Notes: generated from the letters alone by a model not told the origin. Positions 1 to 10,545 are shown, numbered from the stretch's first letter. The stretch is 64,000 bases of DNA from Ichthyophis bannanicus (GCA_033557465.1 CM066033.1:1240697523-1240761522); one strand, 5' to 3'. Numbers and translations: made by a program.

Positions 1-525
1 CCACTGCCATTGCCTTCCCCCTTTTACATGGAATTTCAATCCATATAAATTCTACAGCAGATTTTGTTTCCTGCAAAACTTTAATCCTTTCTGAGTCAAT
101 GCCCTCTCTAACATAGAGCGCAACCCCTCCACCAATTTGATCAGCTCTATCATTACAATATAGTTTGTACCCAGGTATCACAGTGTCCCACTGGTTGTCC
201 TCCTTCCACCATGTCTCTGATATTCCAATCATATCTAACCTTTCATTTAGTGCTATATATTCTAACTCTCCCATCTTATTCTTTAGACTTCTAGCATTTG
301 CATACAAGCATTTTAGAGAATGTATTTTATTCATGTTAATTTGGCTATTGTTAGACATGGGTAAATTGGGATCTTTAAGCTCTGTCTGCTCCATACTTGA
401 GGGCATTTGGGCTACTTTACTCTTTTGTGGAACCTCTCTGCTTTTGGTAGTATCCTTCAAGGATACATTCTTCCGAACCTTCCGCTCTTGGGCGACTGTC
501 GGCTTTCCCCTAATATCTAGTTTAA
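1..525 (-). CDS. CR1 ORF2 N-terminus (AP-type endonuclease), cut by window edge
   Basis: ORF2 of CR1 elements encodes an apurinic-like endonuclease followed by reverse transcriptase, the enzymes of target-primed reverse transcription. Here only the endonuclease start is present. In the minus strand the frame is open without stop from about 525 to base 1 and shows NKMGELEYIALNERLDMIGI, the SETWW motif that holds the catalytic Glu, and GGGVALYVREGI. It is nearly identical to the copies at 17284-17795 and 54455-54907. No in-frame ATG is found between the ORF1 stop and the endonuclease; the ATG at 468-466 is in another frame and meets a stop after three codons. The frame is open back through the ORF1 stop in phase -1 (see the slippery site at 520-526). 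Confidence 0.85.
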
Positions 526-1437
526 AAGCTGCTCTATCTCCTTTTTAAAGGTTAATGCCAGCAGCCTGGTTCCATCCCGGTTAAGGTGAAGCCCATCCCT
601 TCGGAAGAGCCCCTCCTTTCCCCAGAATGTTCCCCAGTTCCTAACAAATCCAAAACCCTCATCTCTGCACCATTGTCTCATCCACGCATTGAGACTCCGG
701 AGCTCTGCCTGCCTTTCGGGTCCTGCGCGTGGAACAGGAAGCATTTCGGAGAATGCTACCATGGAAGTTCTGGATTTCAACTTCCTACCTAAAAGCCTAA
801 ATTTTGTCTCCAGAACCTCCCTACCACATTTTCCTATGTCATTGGTACCGACATGTACCAAGACAGCAGACTCCTCCCCAGCACTATCTAAGACCTTATC
901 TAGGTGGCGCGTGAGGTCCGCTACCTTCGCACCAGGCAGGCATGTTACCAGGCGATCCTCACGTCCACCAGCCACCCAGCTATCTACATGCCTAATGATC
1001 GAATCACCAACTATAACGGCTGTCCTAACCCTTCCCTCCTGGGCACATGGCCCTGGAGAAACTTCCTCGGTGCGAGAGGGTTTTACATCACCTGGAGGAC
1101 AGGTCCTAGTTACAGGATCACTTCTTGCCACACCAGGGTGATGCTCTCCTGTCACGTGACCTCTCTCCTCCATGGCAACAGGGGTGCTGCCAGACTGGAG
1201 GTGGGACTTCAGGACTATATCCCTGTAGGTCTCGTCTATGTACCTCTCTGTCTGTCTTATGTTTTCCAAGTCTGCTACTTTAGCCTCTAGAGAACGGACT
1301 CGTTCCCTGAGAGCAAAGAGCTCCTTGCACCTAGTGCACACGTAAGACCTCTCACCAACTGGGAGAAAATCATACATGTGACACTCAATGCAAAAGACTG
1401 GAAAGCCCCCATCCTGCTGCTGGACTGCTGTCTGCAT
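517..1437 (-). CDS. CR1 ORF1 protein with SGNH esterase domain, intact
   Basis: An uninterrupted 306-codon frame starting at ATG 1437-1435. Residues ~16-39 hold two Cys pairs (CIEC and CTRC, about 17 residues apart) as in the zinc/PHD-like N-terminus of CR1 ORF1 proteins; a short coiled-coil-like stretch follows (ALRERVRSLEAKVADLENI, residues ~41-60). The C-terminal half is an SGNH-type lipase/esterase: block I VGDSIIRHVD (~142-151, nucleophile Ser in GDS), block III HVGTNDIGK (~195-203, Asn of GTND), block V DGLHLN (~281-286, catalytic Asp and His). ORF1 proteins of CR1 are thought to act as RNA-binding and possibly membrane- or lipid-linked partners of the ORF2 enzyme. All catalytic residues are kept, so this looks like a young copy. 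It overlaps the start of ORF2 in the -1 frame. Confidence 0.9.
   Translation of the reverse strand: MQTAVQQQDGGFPVFCIECHMYDFLPVGERSYVCTRCKELFALRERVRSLEAKVADLENIRQTERYIDETYRDIVLKSHLQSGSTPVAMEERGHVTGEHHPGVARSDPVTRTCPPGDVKPSRTEEVSPGPCAQEGRVRTAVIVGDSIIRHVDSWVAGGREDRLVTCLPGAKVADLTRHLDKVLDSAGEESAVLVHVGTNDIGKCGREVLETKFRLLGRKLKSRTSMVAFSEMLPVPRAGPERQAELRSLNAWMRQWCRDEGFGFVRNWGTFWGKEGLFRRDGLHLNRDGTRLLALTFKKEIEQLLN
520..526 (-). promoter_or_regulatory. Candidate -1 frameshift heptamer at ORF1/ORF2 junction
   Basis: On the minus strand the last ORF1 codons read CTT TTA AAC TAG, which contains T TTA AAC in the right phase for -1 slippage, immediately before the ORF1 stop at 519-517. A -1 shift leads into CTA GAT ATT and the open ORF2 frame. 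The same heptamer is at 17091-17097 in a second copy. The heptamer type is well known from viral frameshift sites; its use in this element is inference. Confidence 0.55.
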
Positions 1438-1745
1438 CTTAGTTTTAAGTTTGTGTCTAGATCTTTAAGTTCTTACTTATTAGGGGTTGCTATGGGTATT
1501 TATACCAATAAAACTGTACCTAATACGTTTAATATACCTTGTTCACCTGAAGCTTAATTAATCTCAGGTCCTTAGTGTATGACTGATTTGGGTAATGAGC
1601 TTCACCTGAAAGCACCTCCTGTCTTTTAAGATGTGTAAGTACCTATAAAGCTATGATTATCCCAGGGGTGGGAGGGAAATAACACTTATTAAAAGAGGGC
1701 TGCTACACAGTACCCTGTCTTGTGCTGCTGAGGTAAGCTAAATTC
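1438..1745 (-). other. 5' UTR of CR1-1
   Basis: Non-coding region upstream of ORF1, matching the segment just upstream of ORF1 in the copy at 15072-21125. It lacks the two ~396-bp tandem units found further upstream in that copy, so this copy is either shorter at its 5' end or was started from an internal position. Confidence 0.6.
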
Positions 1746-1767
1746 TGATTTGATTTAAATATTCCAG

Positions 1768-2343
1768 GCCGTATTTGCCATTTTGCTAAAAGATGGCAAC
1801 AAATCACTTCAGAAAATTGGACTCTATCTATAGTGAGTCTGGGGTACAAGCTTCATTTCCTCAGCTTGCCCCATCCACGCTAATAAAACAGTTCAAATCT
1901 CAACCACCGGTCTCAGACCTTTTGTGGCAAGAGGTCACCACTCTTCTGGCTCAAGGGGCTATAGAAGAGGTTCCAAAGTCCCAGCAGGGCACAGGATTCT
2001 ATTCCCCCTATTTTCTCATTCCAAAGAAGTCAGGGGGACTAAGACCAATCCTGGACCTCAGTGAGCTGAACAAATATTTAGTCCGAGAAAGGTTCAAGAT
2101 GATCTCCCTCGGCACTCTTCTTCCATACCTTCACGAGCAAGATTGGCTATGTTCTCTGGATTTAAGGGATGCTTACATGCATATCCTTATTCATGCAGAT
2201 CACAGAAAATTCCTTTGATTCCTAGTCAAGGGAAGACATTTTCAATACAGGGTCCTTCCTTTCGGGCTGGCCTCTGCTCAAAGGGTCTTCACAAAATGCA
2301 TGGTAGTAGTAGCAGCATTCATGAGGACTCTAGGAATTTTTGT
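1768..2343 (+). pseudogene. DIRS-A reverse transcriptase, N-terminal part
   Basis: Translation shows the DIRS-type entry GRICHFAKRWQQITSENW followed, after a frameshift near 1880, by GAIEEVPKSQQGTGFYSPYF, LIPKKSGGLRPILDLSELN, SLDLRDAYMHI and HADHRKFL, the fingers and palm A motifs of DIRS RT (the Asp pair sits in LDLRDAY). A stop after HRKFL at 2216-2218 and a second frame change follow before PFGLASAQRVFTKCM and RTLGIF. The gene is therefore broken by at least two frame changes, and then physically cut at 2344 by the inner DIRS-B. Confidence 0.82.
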
Positions 2344-2505
2344 CATCTCCAGGAACAAGCAGGAATGAGTCTTCACATATGGGTACGTCGGTACCGACGG
2401 AATCTGCGCGGGAACGCTCCCCAGCGTCCAATCAGAATGCTTTTGGGAGCATTCCAACATGCCTGCGTGCTGCCTTCCCGCCTTTCCCACTGCCTCTCCT
2501 CAGTT
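2344..2505 (+). repeat. Left terminal repeat of DIRS-B
   Basis: Starts ATCTCCAGGAACAAGCAGGA and includes CTTCACATATGGGTAC, GTCGGTACCGACGG and a GAACGCTCCCCAGCGTCC block. The same blocks occur inverted at 12560-12613 and 12855-12988, and in the DIRS-A right end at 31770-32110, which defines it as a DIRS terminal repeat. Confidence 0.78.
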
Positions 2506-2727
2506 TTTGTTTTTCCGCGGAGCCGGCAGGACGTCCTCCTGTCACCGCAGAAAATTCTTCTTTTATTTTTTGGTTTTCTTGTGGTCGCGGCTGCCTTCCC
2601 CGACGCCACCGGTACCGCCAGTGTTTCTTTTCTCTTTTCTTGTAGGATTTTTCCTTTTTCAGGAACATTTTTCCTTGTTAGTGCCTCACGGCTTTCTTAG
2701 GCCTGCTAGGCCTACTCACTTTCCTTC

Positions 2728-4876
2728 ATGGAACCGCCAGCCACTATTTCCAAGAAATGTACAAACTGTGGCAGTACAAAATTAATTTTAGACACTCACA
2801 ATTGGTGTCTAACCTGCTTGGGTCCTGACCATTTTTCTCCGGAGTGTCCCTCCTGCAATAGTATTGTGGGAAGAAGTTTTCAACATCGAGTTCCCCTCGA
2901 GACGCGGTCCCCATCCAACTTCAGGGCACCGACCATATCTTCTTCTACACAGGATCATGTAACCCAAAAACAGTCTGTTAAGACTAGCCAGTCCTCGAGC
3001 GGCAGATCTCATGCACAGCATAGAGATGCCTCCGGCCTTGCCCTCGAGAATCCACTGGCTTCAAAACCCCGGTGGGAGTCTTCGGCCTCCAAAGCCCGTG
3101 TGGGGTTTCATGTTGTTCCTGAGGTTCACCCCTCACAGAACATACCTGAGCCATGCCCAGTGGTGGCATCCACTTCGAGCGGTACCGATACCCCGGCATC
3201 GGCAATGGTGTTGGATGAAACATTCCTCACCAAGGATCGTAGTCTGCCGTCCTCGGTACCTTCGGGGCCGTTGGATACGATGCAGACCGACCTTCCAGTA
3301 TCGGTATCGATTCCGGTACCGATACTAGTACCGATGTCGGTACCCTTCAGATGTGCATCGATAGACTCGCTTCCTTCGATGCCGAGTCTGGAATCGATCC
3401 CCAGTCTGGAGGACTGGGTACCGACTCGCCTTGGTACTGACACCAGCCGGTACCGAAGGCATGGTTCCGATGATCCATGTCCGGCACTCTTGGTTTCTTC
3501 GATACCGCTAGAGTTGTCACCGGCTGGGCTTCATCCATCGGTATCGGATACGGTACCGGAGTCGGTACCGGTATCCACATTACCATTGTTGTCGGTGCCT
3601 TCCATGCTTCTCTCATCAGGCTCACTTCCCTCGATACCAAGTTTGGAATCGATCCCTAGCATGGACGATGCGCTACCGACTGTTGCTGGTCCCGACCTCC
3701 TGTGGTACCGGAGACCATCCTCTAAGGACCACCATTCATCTATTCCTACAAAGTTGGATAGATCCCTCGGTGTCAATGCTAGTTTTTCAGCAGATCTAGC
3801 CTGTCCAAAAGAATGGGGATTTTTCTTTTCAAGCTTTTCTCCTGGATATGGCAAAATCACTTGCCATTTCTATACCTGGACAGGATCCTACACAAAGGAA
3901 TACAGAATCCCTGTATATTCCTGGAAGAGCAAAGGAAAACATCATGCTTCCTTTGCATCATTCCTTGCAGGATCTCCTTCTACGAATGTGGGAAGCTCCT
4001 TTAAAGGTACCCCCACCTTCCAGGGCAACTGATCTCCTATATCAGGTACCCCCCTCTCAAGGTTTTCAGAAGACTCAACTTCCTCATCATTCCATTGTAG
4101 AATCAGCAATGAGGCGTATTAAGAGTACTAAAAAGCACTCTTCTTACCCGCCAGGTCGTGAGTCTAAGACTTTAGATGCCTTTGGATGCCAGACCTTCCA
4201 GGCATCCATGCTTTCAGCAAGAATTCTCTCATATGTTTTCTATATGGGTTTTTCTCTTGAAGAGGTCACAAAAAAATTACTGTTTTTGACTCCTTTTCTT
4301 CAAGAGCCCAAAAGTGCAGACTATTCCTTACTGGTAAGTCATGCTCAAAATATCTCTAGGTTCCTTACTCATGCTTCCCTAGACTCCTTTGAGTCTGTTA
4401 GCAGAACTTCTGCTATAGCTATAGTTGCACGATGTAAAGCCTGGCTCCAGGCTTCAGACTTGGACAAATGGGCACAGGAAAGACTAGGAAATACTCCTTG
4501 CACTGAAGAAAATCTCTTTAACAAGGAGTCTTTACTCCAAGTTGCTCAGTTAGCCACTGACATTCCTGTTTCCAGAGGCTGTTCTACGCCTTCCTCTTTC
4601 CCAGTTGGTAGGAAATGTCCTACCAAACTTTCTTCCCCTAAAGGGAAAAACTTTTATCCATCTTCTGCCCATCATACAGATGTTCCCAAACGGGAAACAT
4701 TGCCCTGGTCTGAAGAAACCACAACCTCAACAGGGTCAGCAAACCCAGCAGTCGCAGGGTTTCAAATAGATCATCATTACCCCTCTTGGTTGGTGGTTAG
4801 AGTGGCAGTCTGCTTCTTTTCACTTGAAGTATCTGCCCTAATTTTATCCTATCCTTTTCTAGATATCTCTTCATGA
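2728..4876 (+). pseudogene. DIRS-B gag-like protein (one frameshift)
   Basis: The frame opens at ATG 2728 and encodes a Cys/His-rich head, CTNCGSTK...WCLTCLGPDHFSPECPSC (residues ~11-48), typical of DIRS gag N-termini. A long Ser/Pro/Val-rich low-complexity middle follows (residues ~100-330), built from repeats of GGTACCG-like DNA. The frame continues to 4032, but from about 3800 the family-like reading is the next frame (to the stop at 4874-4876), with LHHSLQDLLLRMWEAP, GCQTFQASMLSARILSY and RTSAIAIVARCKAWLQASDL, so one indel near 3800-3850 broke it. Total coding capacity is about 715 codons. Gag would package the element RNA. It is far better preserved than the pol region of the same element (10546-12480). 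Confidence 0.75.
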
Positions 4877-4978
4877 GACATCTTTTCCTTTACTCTAAAG
4901 AGTCTTTATGATGATCATGCCCATACTTAACAGGGTTTCTTTTCCTCTTTAGGGAAAAGAGAAATGACAACTATCAAT

Positions 4979-4994
4979 AAGACAGTTGTTTCCC
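4979..4994 (+). repeat. Left target-site duplication of the L1
   Basis: AAGACAGTTGTTTCCC here is repeated directly after the poly(A) tail at 10530-10545. Length and placement fit L1 target-primed insertion. Confidence 0.92.
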
Positions 4995-5140
4995 GGGGAG
5001 GCGGAGCCTGCGAGGACGCAAGATGGCTGCTTAACTTTTAAGCTCCTGTATCCCCTGGCTTGAATCCTGAAAATAGAGTGTTATTTTCCCCAGCTAAGTT
5101 ACCTAATCTGCCCGGTCTGGTGTCTGGAAGCACTGGTGCT

Positions 5141-5989
5141 ATGGCGGGGGGAAAGCCGACTAAGCTGGACTTCGCCGCGGCAGTGAATTCAGGGACGAAG
5201 AGAGCGAAATCCGACCCCTTATCGCCCCAAAAGATGGCGGCCCCTCGGGACACGGGTGAAAGCATGAAGGAGCTGCTGGCTGAAATCCGGGCGGTCAAAG
5301 ACCTAGTGCTGGCTAACGGAGATGCACTGGTTAGAGTGCAGACGGAGCTCGGGGACATGAAAGTGCGCTTCCAAGTTCTATCGGATCGCCTAGATAAGGC
5401 CGAAAACGCAATCGTGGTACATAGGGAGCTGCTGACGCCCTTGCCTAAGCTGTGTAAGCGCATAGACCGCCTCGAGCTACAAATCGAAGATTTAAGCAAC
5501 CGCAACCGGAGGAACAACGTCCGGCTGGTGGGTCTACCTGAGGGAGCGGAGGGCCCGGATATCTTTGCGTTCCTGGTAAAGCTCCTTCCTTCCCTGCTCA
5601 AAGTGCAAATTACTGGTCAGCTGGAAATCGAGCGCGCTCACAGAGTGCCGTTGCAGAGGCCGGCAAACGGGAAATTCCCCCGCCCGATCATTTTCTGCCT
5701 GTTTCGTCATCAGCACGCCATCCAAATCTTGTCCGCGGCCAAAAGGCAGGCCGTGTGGGAATTCGAGGGCAGCAAGATCTCCTTCTTCCCTGATGTTTGT
5801 AAAGCTACGGCGGACAAACGACGGCAGTTCCTGGCTCTAAGACCCCGGCTTCAGCGGCTCCAAGCGAAGTTCGGCCTCTTTTACCCTGCCCGCCTGAGGG
5901 TCACATTTAACAACAGCTCCAGAGCGTTTGATGATCCGGATGAAGCTCGCCAATTCCTTGATGAGCAGGAAGCCCTGCAAATGCAGTGA
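5141..5989 (+). CDS. L1 ORF1 protein (coiled coil, RRM, C-terminal domain)
   Basis: I start at ATG 5141 (MAGGKPTKLDFAAAV) because the frame upstream to 5060 has no ATG; this gives 282 residues. A heptad-rich segment around residues 40-110 (ELLAEIRAVKDLVLANGDAL, LSDRLDKAENAI) should trimerise. The RRM begins with NRNRRNNVRLVGLPEGAEG (~120-138), the hallmark of L1/transposase_22 ORF1, and continues with IERAHRVP and RPIIFCLFRHQ. The C-terminal domain shows KISFFPDVC and FGLFYPARLRVTF. ORF1p coats L1 RNA as a chaperone in cytoplasmic particles. The frame is uninterrupted. Placement within the L1 or Tx1 branches cannot be settled without a tree. Confidence 0.9.
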   Translation: MAGGKPTKLDFAAAVNSGTKRAKSDPLSPQKMAAPRDTGESMKELLAEIRAVKDLVLANGDALVRVQTELGDMKVRFQVLSDRLDKAENAIVVHRELLTPLPKLCKRIDRLELQIEDLSNRNRRNNVRLVGLPEGAEGPDIFAFLVKLLPSLLKVQITGQLEIERAHRVPLQRPANGKFPRPIIFCLFRHQHAIQILSAAKRQAVWEFEGSKISFFPDVCKATADKRRQFLALRPRLQRLQAKFGLFYPARLRVTFNNSSRAFDDPDEARQFLDEQEALQMQ

Positions 5990-6521
5990 TTTTTGGGACT
6001 TTGCTATTATATGATTCTTTGTCTCTAGGAGTCTTCCCCCCGCTCCATGTACTTCATGGGGCTTTTCTTTCTCTCTGCGGAGTTGTTAGGCGTTTAATTT
6101 CCATTTGGGACTGCACTGTGTATCATGCAAAGGGAGGGTGTAAAAGGTATGTGCAACAATATGTGTTTCTGCCTGATCTGTCCCTCTGAATGCCCCATTT
6201 TCTCCTCCTGTTATATTGGGAGCTACGAGGAGGGAGGAGGGGGTTAGATCCGAAAGCTTAGTAACTATATAGTGTCACTGGGGATACTATTTCCTTGTAG
6301 CAAGTTTTTTTTAACTTGTTCTTACTGAGTACTTTGTTTATTCTTAGTTGCGGATTAAGAGATGGGATGCAGGATTGCCTCTTGTATACCTACGCTGGCT
6401 CACCCTGTTGGTAGTCTTCGTATTGTAATGCCTTGGGTAGCACCTCATAGACCTCAGATAGTTCTCTGTATGATGCAGGCCTACCTGTTTGAAGCGATCC
6501 AGGGCTTGAGGGCCCTCCAGT
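5990..6521 (+). other. L1 inter-ORF spacer
   Basis: About 530 bases with no convincing frame between ORF1 and ORF2. It is T-rich and contains a GGAGGGAGGAGGGGG tract at about 6227-6243. I see no repeat or known signal in it. Confidence 0.5.
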
Positions 6522-9500
6522 ATGACAGAACAAATGCTCTCTCTTAAAGTCCTGTCCCTGAATGTGAAGGGCATTAAACTTCCTGCCAAACGTAAAAAGA
6601 TCCTCGCTTATTGCCACAAACAGGGCGCTGATCTAGTGATGTTGCAGGAAACGCATTTGTCCGCTGCTGAAACGATGAAGCTGGGTACAGGCAAATACAA
6701 CCTGGTGGCTCAGGCTCCAGCACTTGGGAAAAAAAATGGGGTGGCAATCTTACTTAATAGGGCTGTAAAGGCTCAAGTTCAGATGCTCCGAGCTGACACT
6801 GAGGGAAGGTGGGCTAGTGCCCAAATTACTGTGGGCCAGCAGCAACTTGTGTTCCTGAATGTTTACGCGCCCTACTGTGATAATCCTACTTTTTTTCATG
6901 GGCTGGCAGAGGTGCTCGCGGAATATTCTTCTTCCCCTATCGTGATAGGTGGCGACTTCAACCTGGTCCTAGACCCTCTGATTAACTGTCAGCCCTGCAG
7001 GAGATCCAGGAGGAACAGAGCTCTTGAAGTTTTGGAGTCTATCATGGATGAAATGGGCCTTGTTGACATATGGAGAATTCTGCATCCTGCGGAAAAAGAT
7101 TTTACTTTTTACTCCTTTCCGCATGCGTCTCACTCGCGGATTGACTTTTTTCTCGTGTCCCGATCACTGGTTTCTGATATTCCTTGTGCGGAGATCCTCA
7201 GCTCCCATGTCTCTGACCACGCCGCCATAAGGCTCATACTGGAAGTCTCAAACTCTCCGTCATTCTCCGGAGGATGGTTTTTCCCGCGTTACCTTTTGGC
7301 AGATGAGTCCTTTAAGCAATTTATCCGGCAAGAAATACAGGCTTTTTTTGAGACTAATCGGCCAGAAGATACTCCTGCTTGGGCATGGTGGGGTGCTTTC
7401 AAGGCCTCCATTAGAGCGAAGATCACCAGCTTTAATATCGCTTTTAAGAGGAAAGCGAAGGAGGAATTGCGGGCCCTTGATTCTCAGATTAGGGCTGGAG
7501 AACACTTATTACATCGGCAGCCTAACTCCCTGGTTCTCACCAGATTGCAAAATCTTAGATTCCAATATAATGCAGTGCTCAGTAAAGAAGTGGAACAACA
7601 CTCTTTTGATCAGAAGGCGCGCTACCACACGGAGATGAACAAGTCGGGTAAACTTTTGGCAGCCAGCCTGAAGCCTAAGCATGAAAAATCGTATGTGGTA
7701 GCCCTATCAGATGAGAAAAACGGCCAGGTGTCTGGAAATGTGGAGATTCTTGACATCTTTAGAAGCTTTTACAACTCCTTATACACCTCTGAGGTGGAGA
7801 GTGATGCGTCTAGTATGAGGGACTGGTTACGGACAATAGAGCACCCGACGTTGGGCTCTGAACAGGCTGCGGACCTTGAAGGCCCTTTGGAGCTCTGGGA
7901 ACTTGATGAGGTCTTGGCGAGTCTACAGGGGGGTAAGGCGGCGGGGCCGGATGGAATTCCGACTGAATTTTACCAGATGTTTACAAAAGTCCTTTCTCCA
8001 TTTCTGCTACGATACTTTCAACTTCTTCAAGAGCTGGACAAGGACCCCGGTGCCTTTGCGGAAGCCACGGTGGTCGTCCTGGAAAAACCTGGAAAGGATC
8101 CAAAGTTGGTGGGCAGCTATAGGCCCATCTCCCTCTTAAATGCAGATTACAAGCTTTATGCTGCGATCCTGGCTAACCGACTTAACAAAGTATTACACCT
8201 TCTCATCCATCCGGATCAATGTGGCTCTGTGACTGGGAGGTCAACGGCAGACAATGCCCGCCTGCTATGTAATCTCCTTGACCTGGCTGAGCACGCTGAA
8301 GAGCCATTTATCGGGTTATCTCTGGACGCAGAAAAGGCCTTTGATAGGCTAGAGTGGCCCTTTTTATTCCATGTTCTTGAGTGGTTTGGCATTCCTGCTA
8401 GATTTGTTGACATGATTCGTCCAATGTATGCCCGACCGGTGGCTAGGATTTTCGCCAATCAGGAGTTGTCCAGGCCTTTCTCTCTGCACAGAGGCACGCG
8501 GCAAGGATGCCCCATGTCCCCCCTGCTATTCAACCTGGCACTGGAACCGCTTGCCTTATGTATTCGTCAGCTGCAGACCGCCAGGGGCTTTGAAATAGCC
8601 GACCTGCATATCAAGCTTTCAGCTTATGCTGATGATCTTCTCTTCTTTTTGCACCCCTCTTCGGTCTCTCCCCTTCTTCAGGTGATTGAACAGTACACTC
8701 GATTTTCTGGATACAAGGTCAACTGGTCCAAGTCAGTGGCCTTCCCCTTGAATCAGCGGGCTCATAGCGATTTACTTCAGGAATTCTCGTTCCAATGGGC
8801 TGGATCAGCCATACAATATCTCGGAGTGCAATTCTCATCACCGTTGGAGAAGACAGTTCAGATGAACGCCGCGAAGATTACAGACGTCGCCCGATCCTTT
8901 ACTATGAAATGGTCGCCCTTACATCTTACCTGGTGGGGTTGGCTAGAGTTGATCAGGATGGTACTGGTGCCTAAAATAAATTACATCCTCGGGATGGTTC
9001 CGGTGCTGTTTGCTGCTGATGTCTATAAGAAGGTGGAGCGGATCCTGAGCTCCTTTCTGTGGGAAGGGAAGACGCCCAGAATTGCGCTTAAGAAATTGAA
9101 GGCGCACAAACAGAATGGTGGGGTACAATTCCCTGATTTCCATTGGTACCACCTTGCTGCAATATTAAAACAGGGTGGGATATGGGGAGCTGAAATCATT
9201 CCCTCTTTGAAGCCCATCTGACTTTCCCTGGAAGAACGTCTACTCCTCCCTTGCCCGGCGCAGCTGTGCATGAACATGCGGCACTCTATGGCCTCTGGGG
9301 TGGGCAGGGTAATTGTTGATACACAGCAAGCGTTCCAAAAGTTACTTCCTCTAATAGTTCAAGAGAATCCGCCCTCCCTGCATATCCCTATCTGGCGTAA
9401 TCCTGCCATCAAGATCAACAGAGTCCCCTTCTCATGGCCATCTTGGCAGCGCTGTGGTGTCTGGACCGTGGGCCACTTGATTCTGGATGGTGTTTGGAAA

Positions 9501-10319
9501 TCTTTCAGCTTGCTTCAAGAAGAATTTAAACTCCCTGCGTCCTGCTTTTACCAGTATCTCCAGCTCCGACATTGTTTGGCTCAGTTGAAGATCAACCCCC
9601 AAGATCTTGATGTATCCTGGGGCCTATGTAAGCTTGTAACAGATTTCTGCCTGCAGCGAGGGGGCACATCTCGTTTTTATGCTCTCTTTCGGGACTCTCA
9701 TCCAGATCAGCTTCTGGGTCTTCGGAAGATCTGGGAGGATGAAGCGAACTTTATACTAACAACCCCTGCTTGGAACCTGCTGTGGGGTCCTGTAGTTCGT
9801 GCCTCGCGATCAGCTTCCCTCATGCAAGCTATGTTCTTTTTTGCTCATCGGGCATTTATCACTCCGGTAAAGCTTGCCAAATGGGACTCTGAGCAGACAC
9901 CTCAATGCTGGTCCTGTCAGTGTGCTGTCGGCACAATGAGCCACATGTTCCTGGATTGCCCCTGCGTTTAGGGTTTCTGGTCTCACGTTTGGAAGAGAAT
10001 TCAGAGAGTTTTGGGTTTTTCCTTCCCCCTGTCCTGGCGCATAATTGCCTTACGGTCTTTGTCAGACATCCCAGGACTGGACAAAGAGCACGTTTTCATA
10101 CTGAATTTTATGCTATCTGTCGCCATAAAGGAAATTTTGTTTTCCTGGAAGGACCCCTCCAACCTGCATTGGGGCAGATGGTGGAATCAAGTTTGTCTCT
10201 ACAGCAGATACGAAAGAGCCTATGATCATTCCTCTGTCCTGGGGGGGCGGGGGAACCCCAAGGCTAGGTGGGCCGCCCTGGATCGCTTTACTTCTATTTC
10301 TGATGTCACGATAGGCTAA
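6522..10319 (+). pseudogene. L1 ORF2: endonuclease plus reverse transcriptase (two nonsense codons)
   Basis: One frame of 1,265 codons from ATG 6522 to the stop at 10317-10319, broken only by TGA at 9219-9221 and TAG at 9969-9971, without frameshifts. Endonuclease motifs: SLNVKG (~11), QETHLS (~40), NVYAPYCDNP, GGDFNLV, SRIDFFLVS and SDHA (~225). RT motifs: GGKAAGPDGIPTEFY, GSYRPISLLNADYKLYAAIL, LSLDAEKAFDRLEW (motif A), RGTRQGCPMSPLLF (motif B), AYADDLLFF (motif C, both Asp kept), VNWSKS. Near the C-terminus is a Cys/His cluster CWSCQCAVGTMSHMFLDCP. The protein nicks DNA and copies its own RNA at the nick. As it stands the first stop removes the C-terminal third but leaves EN and the RT core. 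Confidence 0.92.
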
Positions 10320-10530
10320 TTTGTAAGGTTAATTACGGCCTGTGAGGTGCTGGGGTGGGATTAGGTCCTTCTTCTTTTATTTTCTGTTGCTAATTAGGTC
10401 TTTACATTACATATCTGAAGAATGGTGTTTTTGGATCTGTTTGTACTCTGGCTAAACTGTAACTGTTAGTTGATGTACTTGTTGTATTCTACAAAACTGG
10501 AATAAAAACAAATTAAAAAAAAAAAAAAAA
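10320..10530 (+). terminator. L1 3' UTR, polyadenylation signal and A tail
   Basis: About 180 bases of 3' UTR without features, then AATAAA at 10501-10506 and an A-rich run to 10530, directly followed by the target duplication. The short distance from signal to tail is normal for L1. Confidence 0.85.
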
Positions 10531-10545
10531 AGACAGTTGTTTCCC

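Larger units (their letters stand above)
1..1745 (-). mobile_element. CR1-type LINE, 5' part (copy CR1-1)
   Basis: Reading on the minus strand, 5' UTR (about 1745-1438), ORF1 (1437-517) and the first ~170 codons of ORF2 follow in order, and the element runs off the left edge of the window. The 5' UTR aligns by eye with that of the plus-strand copy at 15072-21125 (shared blocks around 1540-1740 and 15870-16100, for example the GGTACCCTGT/ACAGGGTACC and TTCACCTGAAGCTTAATTAA stretches). The 5' end abuts the reverse transcriptase of a DIRS element near 1746-1768, so this CR1 probably inserted into that element. Confidence 0.88.
4995..10530 (+). mobile_element. L1-type LINE, full length, inserted in DIRS-B
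   Basis: A complete non-LTR retrotransposon: short GC-rich 5' UTR (4995-5140), ORF1 (5141-5989), 532-bp inter-ORF spacer (5990-6521), ORF2 (6522-10319), short 3' UTR with AATAAA at 10501-10506 and a pure A tail to 10530. The perfect 16-bp duplication AAGACAGTTGTTTCCC flanks it. Only two nonsense codons disturb ORF2, so it is recent compared with its DIRS host. Confidence 0.93.

Noticed and set aside
165..548. Plus-strand frame opposite CR1-1
   Set aside because: Shadow of the CR1 ORF2/ORF1 coding sequence on the other strand.
2373..2668. Overlapping short frames in the DIRS-B leader
   Set aside because: They cover the terminal repeat and the leader before gag; no conserved motif.
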